From Artocarpus heterophyllus (Eukaryota; Streptophyta; Magnoliopsida; Rosales; Moraceae), in contig CM046348.1 in the NCBI GenBank assembly GCA_025403435.1, positions 12,921,000-12,984,999 of the forward strand: a stretch of DNA of 64,000 nucleotides, given 5' to 3'. Position 1 is the stretch's first letter. Every line of letters starts with the position of its first letter. The notes under the pieces were generated by a model. The model saw only the letters and a list, made by a program, of their open reading frames with translations. It was not told where the DNA came from and did not search any database. The translations under genes were made by a program, and so were the position numbers. Positions 32,696 to 44,832 of the stretch are shown in pieces.

Positions 32696-35180
32696 TTCAC
32701 TTATCTTTATATAAACCAAGTGATCAAGTGCTATAAAGATCACAAAGAAAACAAGTGTTGCGAATGTTAACAAAGCTACTGTGTCAAACATAAATAAGAG
32801 GTAACTATTTTCATTGCCCATAAACAGTTAGTCAATTAATTAGTAGTATATTAAAGACTTAAGATGAGAACATGATCGAAATTTAACCTAAAGTAGGCTG
32901 ATTTGTTGTCTTGTACTAACCACACAGAATTACCATATCTGAGTGTATGGCACTAATGAGGGAAAAAAGGAGAGAAAATTCTATTTGTTACTCAATCTAA
33001 TTTGTTTCCAAATTTAGTTTTTTAATTTTGAATTAAATCACATTATTCAAAATTAGAAACTTCTAGAAAAGAAAACTTAGAGAACATGTCCTGGACTAGA
33101 TATGGAAGCCTTCTCTGTTGTCGAATGCGGCGCACTCTTCCAAAATTAATTATTATTTATTTATCTATTAAATTATCTCATTATTTTATAATTATGAATT
33201 AATTCATAATTAAATTATAATGAGTGAGCAAAAAGCCCAGTTGGATAATATTTGAACAAAATTTGACACTTCAAACAATTAAGGTATTTAAACAGCAATA
33301 AGATAAGCAAGTAAATAATTAGAATATCAAAGATTTTAAATGTAGTAAAATAATTAAGAAAGAGATGAGACAATTTTAATTAAATTTCTCATTCCTAATC
33401 TTTTGTATATCATATACTTAACATAATTATAATGCTTCAGCCAATGCCCATGCTACGGAGCCCTCCGATTGAGGTTTAGGAGTCTGTGCTCAAGGTTACA
33501 CTCAACATAACCTGGTCTCTTTGGCTACTAAAAACACTAGGAGCCATATGTCCTTGGTAGCGTCTGGATTCCCTATTATGCTTAGAATTTCTTCTTTCAA
33601 GTTTAAATCTAATTTCTCAAATTCATTTGTCAAAATATGAAACTACTCATATTTACATAATACATATACATTTTGTAAACTTATTGTAATATATAAAAAC
33701 ACATGTATAAACAATTTTGTAAGAAACATGCTCATCTCAAGGTAACAATCTTGGCCAAAACAAAACAATTAAATTTCAAATCATGGCTGCCAAGAAAGGG
33801 ATTAAAAGTCTAGCTCTCTAGCAAAATGTCTAAGGATAGCCTTAAATCTCACAAAGCTAACTTGTACAATGTAAGCCCCAATGCCACACAACCTTGACCC
33901 TTTTTAACAAGGTTAGCAAGGAACCAAAACAAAAACAAATAATACCTTAAATTTGCACTATTTATAAACCAATCTCTTGTGTGCCTTTTGTGTTTTAAAA
34001 TGATCATGAAATGGGAATTGGTTTTTCACAACTTTAAAACACAAAAATTGAGGTTTTAGGAGTGTTTAAACATAATGAAACATGGAGGAACCAAACCGGG
34101 ACAAACCAGAAGGTTTGTTGGGTTTGGGTAGAGGTGATAGTAGATAAATCTACCACCTGTGGTTGATCGTCATACATAGGCCACGGTCAACCATGCCTCC
34201 ACCATCCTGGGCTGAACCCAACTTTTCCTCATTCGACCAGATTTCAAAAATATCAAGTTTTTGGCTCCAACTGCTTTTAAATGAACCAACACCATTCCAA
34301 AATGTGTAGTAAATGTTCTACAACCCTAGTAAACATATTCCCATGAATTTTTATACCAAAATCATCATCAAAACTATATTTTTAGTAGTTGTTCAAGATA
34401 AAAATAAAATTATGTTTAAATTTGTTTTTCAAGTTTCAAACCTCAAAACATCAATTATAAATTTAACATCAATCTCAAATCCAAATGAAAGTTTATTTTC
34501 TGTTTTAGTTCAAAACTCAAACTTTTATTCATCAAAAGCCAAACATACACATAACCATGAACCAAAAATTTTGCATGAACATTGACCATGAAGATGATGC
34601 ATTAAACTTGAAGAAAATACAAACTAAAACCCAAGTTCGAATTATAGAAAACCTACCTCAAAACTCATTTGAAAAACACTAAATTTTTGGGTTAAAAACT
34701 AAGCTTGAACTCTTGAAGTTGGCTAGCCATGAAGGTGACGTTTTTGGCAGTGTTAAGAACAATACTGAGTAGACTGTAAGGATTGTAGTTTTGAGGCAAA
34801 GTTGAACCTTGAATAAAGATCTTCTTACTTGCAGTTATTTTCCTTTCTTTTCGTTAAAGCATAGAGAACCTTAATTTTTATTATTTCTCTTCTCATGGAC
34901 TTTACATTTGGACTATGGTTGATGTCATTTGTATCACACTTATTTAAATTTCATGTGTATATTTCGAACATGGGATTGTGCACTAATCCCGAACTGATGC
35001 CAAAGGCGTTTTTCTTTAATGGTTATGTTTAGAGGTTTTCTTTGAAAATATTGTTCTCTTTTAAATTTAAATACTCTCTAAAGATTTTAGACATCCTAAA
35101 ATGAATAGACCTAGAATTATATGCTCCAAGGATAAAATGGTCATTTTAAACAAATAAGCGGAAGTTGAAAGAAATGTTCC

Positions 35181-38100
35181 TTTTTTTTTTTTTTGGTAGA
35201 AGAACGGGGTCAAAGACCCAAACAGAGGAAAGAAAAAAAAATTACAAAGAAGAGACTCTAGGAGACGTTGCTCCCATAGCATCACTACTAAGAATTTTAA
35301 TCAACCCTGGAGGTAGAACTCGAGAAAAAGAGGAGGATAATCTTTGAGACACAGCCCAATTCGCCAGCCAGTCAGCAGCTTTGTTGGCTTCTCTGAAGAT
35401 GTGTTCAAGTGAAACACTCCAGTCTTTATCTAACAAACGTTTAACATCAACCAAGAGGAGTGATAGCCTGCCCCGAGAGCCCTTGAATGAGTGCACTAAT
35501 TTTATGGTCAAGAGAGAATCCATATCTACTTCAACCTACCTAAATCCCAAATTCCAGGTCAACTCCAAACCAAGCTTAAGAGCCCAGATTTCAGCTTCAA
35601 TTGTCGTGCCCATACCGATGCTATTAAAGAAACCGCCCAAACAAACCCTGCGAGCATCTTTGAGGAGGCCACCAGCACCCATAGGCCCCGGACAGCCCTT
35701 GCAAGCCCCGTCTATATTTAACTTCACAGCACCCCCTGTCGGAGGAGACCAACCAATGAAACGCAAAGTCTTAGGTAACACCCCAGTCACTGTCTGAGCA
35801 CATACCCAAGCGTTTGTAACACTACTAGTATAGTTGGTAATAAAGAGCTCTCCATTAGTCGGTCTTCTAAAACCACCCTCATTATCTTCCTTGTTCCTCC
35901 ACGTCCAAAGCCAGTAAAGCGTGCAAGCAAATAAACAACTCCAGTTGCAATTTCTAATCTGACTACAGATTTTCAGATTAAGAATCATCCAATCATTCTT
36001 AGACGATGTGAAAAACTAATTCCAATCCTGAGGAATTAAAGCATCCCAAAGAGATTTTGCAAGAGGACAATCTCTAAAAACATGCATACCCGTCTCGTCT
36101 GCTCTTAAGCAACGAGGGTAAACTTTTGAGGAAGCTATATTGCATCTGACCTTTCTCTCATTTGTTAAGAGCCTATCCCTAGCAAACAGCCACATCAAGT
36201 GGTTTATTCGGAGAGGGACACTACAATTCCAGATAGCCTTCCAAATATTCTCACTTTGATAACAAAGCTCTGAGTTAAGCACTGTGTAAGCCGATCGTGT
36301 TGAAAATAGACCATCTGATGAAAACCTCCAGTAGGCATTGTCATCCCCTGCTTCCCCAAATGGAGGAGGAATGGAAGCAATTCTTTGGCACACTTGGGGA
36401 GGGACAAGCTGATTTAATAAGCTCCAGTTCCACTCCCCATTAACATCTTTAAGATCTCCAACTTTAAGGTTAGAGAAATGAATAGGAATAACTCCACCAA
36501 CTTGTTCCCTAACAGGACCTAACCCATGGATCCAATTATCATGCCAAAATGAGACATTATTTCTGTTGCCAATAGACCAAGAGGTAAAGCTGCCCAACTG
36601 TCGAAAATAAGGCCAAACCGCACGCCAAAAAGGGGTTGAAAAATTACCTGGGTTATCACCAACTCTACCACCATATTTTGCTTGCCAAACACTAGTCCAA
36701 AGAGTCTCACGATACCTGAAATTCCAAGCAGTCTTTAGCAGAAAAGCCTTGTTCATAACAGCAATATTTTTTATACCAAGCCCTCCTTGCCATTTAGGCT
36801 TACACACATCTTTCCAAGGCGACAAGGTGCATTTTTCTCTTATCCTCAAAACCCCCCCATAAAAATCTTCTGCTAAGCCTATTAACCTCTTCAATAGTAG
36901 CTTTTGGAAGTGGAGCAGATTGCATAGCAAATTGGGGCATAGAGGTCACAATTGAATTGACAAGAGTAACTCTACCGGCGAGGGATAAACAATTACTTTT
37001 CCAACCTGAAAGCCGCTTTTTTACTCTTTCAACAATATAATCATAATTTCTTTTACTGATTCTTCCCTTCCACAGGGGTGCACCCAAATAAATGCCTAGG
37101 TCCTCGGTGACTGAAAAACCCGAAAGAGTGAAGATATCTCTTATGGTACCCAGATCCAGTTCCCTTAGAGAAAAAGATCGAGGTCTTGGTAGTGCTCACC
37201 TTTTCTCCAGACGCTTTACAAAAATAGTCTAAACAATCTAAAATGACAGACATCTGGTTCACGGAAGCTTCTGCAAATAAAAGTAAGTCGTCGGCAAACA
37301 TAAGGTGGGAAATGAGAGGACCCCTTCTACCAATTCTCATAGGAATCCATCTCCTATCTGATACACGATCCTGAATAAGGTGGGCAAGCCGTTCCATACA
37401 TAGGACAAGAATATAAGGGGAGAGAGGGTCCCCTTGACGAATACCACGACTTGGCTTAAAGGACTCAGTTCTTTCCCCATTCCACAAAACCTCAAAAGAA
37501 GCAGTAGTAATGCACTCCATCGTGAGGCGAACAAAACCTGAAGGGAGACCGATCAAAACAAGAGTATCTCTAATAAAATCCCATTCAAGCCGATCATAAG
37601 CCTTCTCCATATCAACTTTAATGGCCATGAATTTCTTTTTTATCCTCTTTTGTTTCATACTATGGACTACTTCTTGGGCTATCACGATATTGTCTTAAAT
37701 AACACGCCCAGGCATAAAGCTCGCCTGATTAGGAAAAACCATATCAGAAAGGACGTTCTTCAATCTCTCAGTGAGAACTTTCGTAATGATCTTGAAGGCG
37801 ACATTACACAAAGAAATGGGTATGAACTGAGTGACCTTTTTGGGGCTGGGAATCTTTGGAATAAGAACTATCAAAGTCTCATTGATATTTTCTTCTAGTC
37901 TTCCATTAGCAAAGCTGTCTTTCACAAGGTTAGATACATTGTCACTGACTGTACCCCAAAACTTTTGGTAGAATATAGCTTGAATTCCATCTGGGCCTGG
38001 AGCCTTAAGCGGCCCCATAGAGCGAACCGCTTTCCAAACTTCATTCTTCGTAATTGAAGTGCCCCAAAGCACTCAATCTATCATTGCGGATCTAAGGAAA

Positions 38101-38430
38101 AGTAGCTTCAGTCTGGAAAAATAAGGAGATCCTCTCTGAGAAGTGAAAAGAGATTGAAAGAAAGAAACAATATGTGTCTTCAAGGAATCTTCATCTGAAA
38201 TCCAAACACCGTTGCCATCAAAGAGGGCCTCGATCTTATTTTTTCGTCGTCGAATCAATGTCGAAGTATGAAAAAATTTGGTGTTGCGGTCTCCCAAGAC
38301 AACCCAATTATCTCTAGATTTTTGTCTCCAAAAAATCTCTTCTTGCACAAGAGTCTCATCAAGCTCAGCTTTTACTTGCACTCAAGATCTTCCAAAAACG
38401 GGTTACTACCCCTCATAATATTCTTTTATT
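35181..38430 (-). mobile_element. 5'-truncated L1-type LINE retrotransposon
   Basis: The element runs on the minus strand and ends in a poly(A) tail, seen as a 14-base T run at 35181-35194. Its ORF2 shows reverse transcriptase, the zinc-binding region and RNase H in order. The apurinic endonuclease and ORF1 are missing, so reverse transcription stopped early. The 5' junction lies somewhere between 38382 and 38430: coding sequence is clear to 38381, and the next 48 bp can still be read as GSNPFLEDLEC in another frame. I could not find a matching target duplication. Confidence 0.9.
35242..38381 (-). pseudogene. Inactivated LINE ORF2 (reverse transcriptase - zf-RVT - RNase H)
   Basis: The order on the minus strand is as follows. 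About 38381-38200: the pre-RT block EEIFWRQKSRDNW and GDRNTKFFH. About 38000-37150: reverse transcriptase with GPLKAPGPDG, MAIKVDMEKAYDRLEWDF, GIRQGDPLSPY and the catalytic FADD in place of the usual YxDD. About 37090-36840: GWKSNCLSLAGRVTLVNSI. About 36830-36020: KPKWQGGLGIKN and a zinc-binding region WLFARDRLLTNERKVRC. About 35760-35370: RNase H from KLNIDGACKGCPGPMGAGG to HIFREANKAADWLANWAV. In-frame stops occur at about 38073 (TGA), 37695 (TAA), 36016 (TAG) and 35536 (TAG). Frameshifts occur near 37140 and 36840. Several stops look like C-to-T changes of CAA, CAG or CGA. It cannot make a full protein. Confidence 0.92.
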
Positions 38431-39912
38431 ATTTAGTGATTGGTTTAGAAAAATAATTAAATCTAATTTAATTAATTCCTATTTATAATTTGATTACAAG
38501 TTTTAAAAATATTTCATTTAACTTAAATTATTTTCCTAAATTAAGCCTCTATGTCATGCCTCATTTTCAGGTCCTGACATTAATGATATTCACAAAGTAT
38601 TCAAAATAAATACACACAAAAATAAATAAAAAATCACTTTTTTTTTATTCATGTGTTTTAAGGTATCTATCCTAACACTTTCAACTATTGAAAAGTTTCT
38701 ATTCTAATTCAATTGTCACGCCATGTTTCCCCGCTTGGGCAAAGCGTTTTATAAATGTTAGTTTTAGTTACTATAGAAAAGAAGCAAGACCTTGATGTGA
38801 TAACTTAATTTTATTCCACATATGTTTAACTTTTTAGCAAGCAATCTTATGCGATTATTTAAAAATAGGATGGGCATTACTGATAAATTTCCAATTATTA
38901 AGTCTTTTTTCTCGATTCCTTGTGGAGAGCGTATGCCCAAAAGAATGTTCATGTATATTTGGATTCTTTGTCCCCTCATATCCCGATGAATTTTGAGAGC
39001 AGATACTTTTCTATAAACCAAATTACACTTTAAATATTAATTCGTCATAGTCATCTAGAATCGAACAACTTAAGTTGATCATATGACATGCTCAACAAAA
39101 CCAAAAAGAAACAGAGTATTGAAATAAATCAGAAAATAGAAAAGATAGAAAAGAAAAGTTATGCTAAAATTTAAAGTATGAAGAGGCATGCTAAAAAGAA
39201 AGTAATGAATTGATGATGAAGGGTTTCACTTTTTTTTTTCCTTCTTTTGTCTAAAAGATTTATAGCATATTTTTAATCAATTTTTAATTCAAATTTTATG
39301 AGAGAAACACTTTTACAATTTTGATTAGAATCATTAAATGTGGTTCTAACTGTTCTCAAATGGCCTACTAAATTCATCTATTTATCTCCTAATAATCAAC
39401 TTTTTGCAAATGGGGTTAATGTTCAACACGTAATACAGAAAATCCAAATCTCCACATGTATGCTTTGCATGCTTTAGACAACGTGTCATGCATGACCCAA
39501 ATGCAAATATGGGAAGTCATTAATTACAAAATCCTGTCCACCTTGTGATTTCTAAAGAAAAAGTTATGGAGAGGTTGTTTTGGCTTTGTGTTCTCTTTTC
39601 CCTTTGTTGAAATTGGCAATCGATCGTGGTTTGTCTTATAGTACAAAGAATGTATATATAAAATAGAACCCTAAATAAACCATTCTATGTTGTCATCGTT
39701 ATTGTCGAAGGATTATTATAATTAAGGATTAGTTTCGATTTTAACCCCTAATAAATACTAGTTGTCTTATTTTGACATCTAATCTTTTGACTAATATACC
39801 AATGATACCCGAGTTTTACAAATGTCGTATGAAAGGTACCTTTGTGACAAAAGTGTTGAAAATGGACAAATTTCAGTATCTAAGCCCTACGTGATGTTTT
39901 GATGATAGTAAT

Positions 39913-40078
39913 TTAGAGAGTGTTTGGAAGGGATGTGGGAACCGTTGGTTAGAACAACAATTATTGTAGTATGTGAGAGCTTTACACTGCAACAATTTTT
40001 TTATTGTTACTGTAGCATGTGAGAGCTTTACACTGTTCATAACTGAGTTTATGGTGGAAACTACAGTTCCCACCACTT
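39913..40078. mobile_element. Small MITE with GTAGCATGTGAGAGC words
   Basis: It starts GTGTTTGGAAGGGATGTGGG and ends with a GTTCCCACCACTTAG block, so GTGGGAAC appears in inverted orientation near both ends. Inside are two copies of GTAG(C/T)ATGTGAGAGCTTTA. Related relics lie at about 20.6, 23.7, 24.7, 31.4 and 40.3 kb. It is about 165 bp with no coding capacity. I did not find a clean target duplication. Confidence 0.6.
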
Positions 40079-40524
40079 AGTAAAATTAATGTTAGTAGTT
40101 AATTTTAACGGCGAATTGTAGAAGATTTAATTGATATCTAGGGTTTGATATAATGGATCAGTTAGATCCGTTCAATTCAGTCGTCCAGATCAACTTAATA
40201 GTAATCGGGAAGATGTTCATCAATTAAGGTGCAACAGAATATTAATTGATAAATCAGATTAATATTTAAACGTATTATAAATTATTTAACAAGGATCACT
40301 AAAGGGGTGTTCTAAAGCGGTGTTTGAAAGAGTGGTTTAAATTCTAAAGTTTTAAGTATAAAACTCTAATATATTATAGTATAAACAAAAATATACTACA
40401 CTTTAAGCTCTCACATATTATAACATGCAGTCTAAATTATTCAGGTTTGAATTTTTCCTCAAGCACCCCATAATTTAAATGCATACCTGCCACATTGAAT
40501 GATATTTAGTTCAAATTATGAACA

Positions 40525-40652
40525 TTTGGTTGTGTCCATCTAATTGCTTATTTTATTTTTCAAGAATCAAATTTCATTATAATTAGAAGTAATATTCACA
40601 TTTCAGTGTGTTTTGGCTGTGTCCATCTGATTGCTTATTTTATTTTTCAAGA
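40525..40652. repeat. Direct repeat of about 40 bp
   Basis: A word beginning TTTGGTTGTGTCCATCTAAT recurs as TTTTGGCTGTGTCCATCTGA, and both continue with TGCTTATTTTATTTTTCAAG. The copies start at about 40525 and 40612, giving a period of about 87 bp. Confidence 0.85.
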
Positions 40653-40699
40653 AGTATTTTTAATTATACTAAGACGCAATATATAAATTTCATGTGCAA

Positions 40700-40700
<1 letters not shown>

Positions 40701-40734
<34 letters not shown>
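40701..40734. repeat. (CT)12(GT)n microsatellite
   Basis: Twelve uninterrupted CT units are followed by about five GT units. Confidence 0.95.
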
Positions 40735-41484
40735 TTCTGATTTTACGAAGTAAAATATATGCTTCTCCAGGTTGAGTCATATTCCTTTTAATTCCCTTCT
40801 CAAATATTAGGATGAGTTTCTTTTGGCAATTAATGCATTAACAATTAGTCATTAATGGTATATTTTAAGTATTAATGTAGTCCAAGTCAGTTTTCTCTTT
40901 CTTTTTTGCTGAAGAATCTAAGTCATTTATTAGGCAAACTAAAACATCGATTGAATTTCACAGGAACAAAGGAAAAAAAAAAAAAAAAACCTGGTTTTGG
41001 AGGACAAACTTAGGAACTTTAACGAGCGCGTGTACACAACTTAGTGTGAATTTCATTCTGAAAATTTACATTTACCATCGTCATATGAAGCCTTCAAAGA
41101 GATACTGGCGCGTATGTCAATATACAAAATGTAGGACTTCATCTTAAATTAGTCTTCTAGGCATTTGTAACATCTTGAAATTGCATATCTTATAAAACTT
41201 TTCTTTTTTTTTTTTTGGCTAGAACATGATAAACCCCAAATTACATCCAACTCACTGTTCCTCTCCTCTCTCTCCACGAATTTAATGATCTTTGATTCTT
41301 TTTTGAAATCCAATCTCTCACCTTTTCTCCCAATGGCAAAATCCATGCAAAAAAAGTAGTACTACTTTTTCCCCTCTTCATTATGTCTCTCTATTTAAGG
41401 ACAGTACATAATGCATAGTCTCTCCCTCATCAAAACTTGATAATAGCTGGATAAAAGGAAAAAAAAAAAAAAGATTTGGTAGCC

Positions 41485-44400
41485 ATGGATATGAATCAAT
41501 CAATGGATTTCATACCTTCTCCTAGCTCTAACCCACAAGTGCCCAACTTGATGCCAATAAATTCTTTCATGCTGCCTGATTATAATAACAACTACCAGCA
41601 AAACATGAGCACCAAACAGGTGAAGCTTCTTTGTCCACGTAGTTAATTACTTTAAATTTGCTTCATACAATTTCCAAATATATTTATTCTCCTTCATGTG
41701 ATAAATTTCTATATATATATGTATATATATGTATATGCATATATGTTATATATTTATATTATATATTTACAAAAGAAATTTTCTTTTTTGCTCACGATTT
41801 CTTTATAGATCGCTGAAGAAATTAGGCGGTGCCATCTCAAGCAAGTTCAGAAGCAAAATTTAGAGCTGTTTTGGAATCAGCAATTGCTGGAGATGCAAAC
41901 CACAACAGGTAAATGTCCTTTTTCCTACTTTCGGTCCCTGTCTATTTTTTTTTTCCTTACATTTATTCATAAGCATAGAAGTATACTAAAAATAGTGGAG
42001 CCAGAAAATTCTTTAACTAGAGTGCAATATATGACACAAAAGGGATAACTAGTAGAGATATAATTGTAATTCAATACTATTAAGTTACAGCATAATTATA
42101 ATTTTTTTTAACAAGGTATAATTATAATTTTCTTAATTAGGTACAAATTATTATTTTTAGTAATTATACTTGTATAAAGACCGGGGACTTTGTTCTTTAC
42201 AATCCAAAATGGCAGACACCCCCAGCTTATTATCAATTATGATTTTGATACTTCCATCAATAAAATTTTATTTTTAAATAGTTTAAATTACTCGGGGTGG
42301 TCGTTTGTCTAGTTGGTAAAAAGAAATGTAGTAAATTTAAAGAAAATAAACTTTAAAATATAAGACTTAAACAAAACTCACAAATGTGTCCTCACTTTAA
42401 ACACTAAGTGCCTGCCTCCTCCTCTTTTGATCACAACTCACACGCATTGCCATCATCCCCTTATATTGTCCTTTACGAACGATTCATGTGATCTGCACAT
42501 GGTTAAAACAATTTTATTCACGAAAATGCTAAAGTTGTAACTATATGATAAGTTTTGAGGCGCGTTTTTAAACCATTTTAAGGGTAAAATAAGATCCTAA
42601 ACCATGTTGTTTGGGAGCTAAATTTAAAAGTAATAAAAATAACTATAAACCTCCGTATAGGCGCATGTGCCCTAATGAGATAAACCTCCCTTCTCCACCG
42701 ACTAGAAGCTCACTTCTCACGGTCGGTAATATAAAGAGAATTTTTATAAATGTCATGTTTTGAAACTTATTTTTTATAAATATTACACATGTTTAAGTAC
42801 GTTATAACTTAACATGTAATATAAATGGTAGAGTGACATAAATAAATACATTCTTTAAACGTGATATAACATATAATTTTGTATTAATTTTGTATTATAT
42901 ATATGTATTATATATCGATCCAAATATTATTTGAGTCGTCCATTACGTAATTGTTGATCATGTATACTTTGGACACGGGTTATACACAGTTGGGAAGAGC
43001 CAGCATCAACTGCCGCTTGCGAGGGTTAAAAGGATTATGAAATCTGAAGGACATGTGAAGGTGAGTAATTTCCACATTAATCTATATAATTGGTGTTCAT
43101 ATATTTGATTTGCTTGCCTTATAATTAATTGATAATATCAGTTTAGTATATAACTTAATTTCCATTTTTACTGTTGATTTCATGTGTGAGAGCCATAAAA
43201 CTTAGTTTGAAATGTGTATTTTTACTTTGATTTTTTGCATAATAAGATGATCAGCGCAGACACTCCTGTCCTGTTCTCCAAGGCCTGCGAGCTCTTCATA
43301 ATGGAGCTCACACTCCGCTCGTGGATGCAAACCGAAGAATGCAAAAGGCGAACGCTGCAGCGCTGCGACATTGCTCGGGCGATTCGGAATGATGAACTCC
43401 TTGATTTCTTGCAGGATGTTGTTCCCTTGAGTTACGATTGCCAGAAGGTAGTTTGATTAACTCTTATAGTTAATCTTAATCTTCTTATAATTTGAAATTA
43501 AGAAGTACTAATGTTAATGTATTTATTCAAGTACATATAGTTGATGAAAATATGGGACAAATGAATTAAGCATTTTTCAAGATATAAGAACAATATTGTC
43601 TAAATTAAGTGCAAAGATATTCAATCAATAAATACTTCAGGATGATGAATCTGGTGGAAAAATTCCTGATCAAGGAAGTGAAACTTTTGCCGCGGAAGCG
43701 CTGAATCTTCCCATGATGAATCATCTGAGGGATGTAAGTTATCCAAGACCATAGAGTCCTACAATTGATTTGTCACTTCTTAACAAATATATATTAAAAT
43801 GAATGTGAATATTTACTCTTGAGAACTATATATATGTATATATATATAGGAAATGGTTTCAATGATTCAAGAAGTTCCTCGGCAGTTTATGTTTGACCCA
43901 TCAATGATGTCGACTTCTGAATTCCAATACCATTTTCCTCCTAAGGTGAGCATGCAGTTCACATTATTCTTGATAAGAAATTGATCCGCACCATCGCATG
44001 TACATAATATATCCCTTATGTTTAGTAAATAGTTTCCTTGTAGTTTTTTATATATAAATATATACCACGTTTGCCCTTGTATTTTCAGAAATGATTTGAC
44101 CATCTTTGTGTTTTTAGTTTCTAGTTAAAGCGTTAAGTGTTGATAAAATTTAGGGTGCAAAAAACCTCATTTTAGCAAATTGGAATTGAAATTGATAAAC
44201 TTGAGGGTGAGAAATATTAAAATGGTATTTTCATTCTTAAAACTTTGTCAAAGGGAGAGTTTTTAATATAAAATAGAAACACAAAGTTTCTATCTAATTA
44301 TATATTTGACACGTTTTATTTTTTATAGGGTGAATTTCATAAGTATACCTTACAGCTTTAATTTTTCCTAATTTATTTTTCTATTCTTTGATACCACAAA

Positions 44401-44832
44401 GCTATCTTTTAAATTTGGGAATTATGTTTTGATTTTCTTCCACACATATTTTTGTCAATAATAAATGGGATAAAATGACAAAAACGATTAAAATAATATA
44501 TTTCTAAAAAAATATCTAAAACATTTAGCAAACATTAAAACTATAAAGAAAAAACATATATATATATTTTTTAAAAGGGTAGATTGCTAACCATAGTGTT
44601 TTTGAAGTAAGGCATAAAATTTCTGCAAACTGTTTTTGGAAACAATGTAAGGGTATTTTTTTTCTCTCTAAAAAATTCGGAGGAATTGTTTTTAAAAAGT
44701 TGAAAAATCATACTTTTTTAAATGGGAAAATAATATGAGAGAAAATTAAACTACATGACATATTGATCTAATTAACCTTACCGTTTCTAACAAATATTAT
44801 TCTCTTTGGATCTTTTCTTTATTTTGCAGTGA
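41485..44832 (+). CDS. Divergent NF-YC (CCAAT-box factor subunit C), seven exons
   Basis: The coding exons are 41485-41619, 41809-41908, 42990-43060, 43247-43447, 43641-43733, 43850-43945 and 44830-44832. All introns are GT-AG; exon 2 ends in phase 1, the others in phase 0. The last exon supplies only the TGA. The protein has 232 residues. Residues 46-78 match the LEMFW..Q..EI stretch upstream of NF-YC histone folds ([17 protein letters not shown]). Residues about 86-162 are the histone fold: [11 protein letters not shown], then [46 protein letters not shown] and [12 protein letters not shown] pairs with NF-YB in an H2A-H2B-like dimer and joins NF-YA at CCAAT boxes, or joins CO-like proteins. 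Differences from the usual plant sequence include EGHVK for [13 protein letters not shown] for KNDIAAAI, and VVPL for IVPR, so it belongs to a divergent branch. The C-terminal 70 residues are not recognised. Reading through exon 4 would give a stop after two more codons. Confidence 0.88.
41991..42231. mobile_element. hAT-family relic in NF-YC intron 2
   Basis: The left edge reads AGTGGAGCCAGAAAATT and the right edge ends in a CACCCCCAGC word, matching the eroded ends of the family at 2626-3004. Between them is the family's A/T-rich body with TAATTATAATTTT words. This insertion partly explains why intron 2 is 1081 bp while introns 1, 3, 4 and 5 are 116-193 bp. Confidence 0.5.

Larger units (their letters stand above)
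30298..33086. other. A/T-rich spacer with small repeats
   Basis: No gene is supported. Visible repeats are a MITE-family copy at about 31360-31490, a tandem duplication at about 31715-32009, and a possible degenerate SINE at about 32580-32690 with a TTTGAATTTCCCC box-B-like word. Confidence 0.4.
33087..38579 (-). mobile_element. Gypsy-like LTR split by a LINE insertion
   Basis: The left part (33087-35180) and the right part (about 38430-38579) appear to be one LTR of about 2.2-2.3 kb interrupted by the LINE. On the minus strand it starts TGTCAGGACCTG at 38579, and it probably ends CCAGGACA at 33087. The left part has the same layout as the solo LTR at 28290-30292: an AAGGT(C/T)ACAC block, and GGTTACCAAAGAAAGAGAT against GGCTGCCAAGAAAGGGATT. 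The words outside the proposed ends (GAACA and TTAAT) do not match, so the left boundary is uncertain or the element is truncated. Confidence 0.55.
38580..41484. other. A/T-rich spacer and NF-YC promoter region
   Basis: Two copies of a small MITE family lie at about 39913-40078 and 40313-40486. A 40-bp word is repeated at 40525-40567 and 40613-40652. A (CT)12(GT)n microsatellite lies at 40701-40734. The promoter of the next gene presumably occupies about 41000-41400, with a TATA-like TATTTAAG at 41392-41399 and a leader of about 60-85 bp. No other gene is supported. Confidence 0.45.

Noticed and set aside
35165..35797. Plus-strand frames at 35165-35347 and 35381-35797
   Set aside because: They are antisense to the LINE RNase H region and its poly(A) tail.
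33087..38584. Clean 5-bp target duplication for the LTR interrupted by the LINE, and a target duplication for the LINE itself
   Set aside because: The flanking words do not match (GAACA and TTAAT for the LTR). Words beside the LINE tail and 5' junction share only a few bases. I therefore left both without a duplication.
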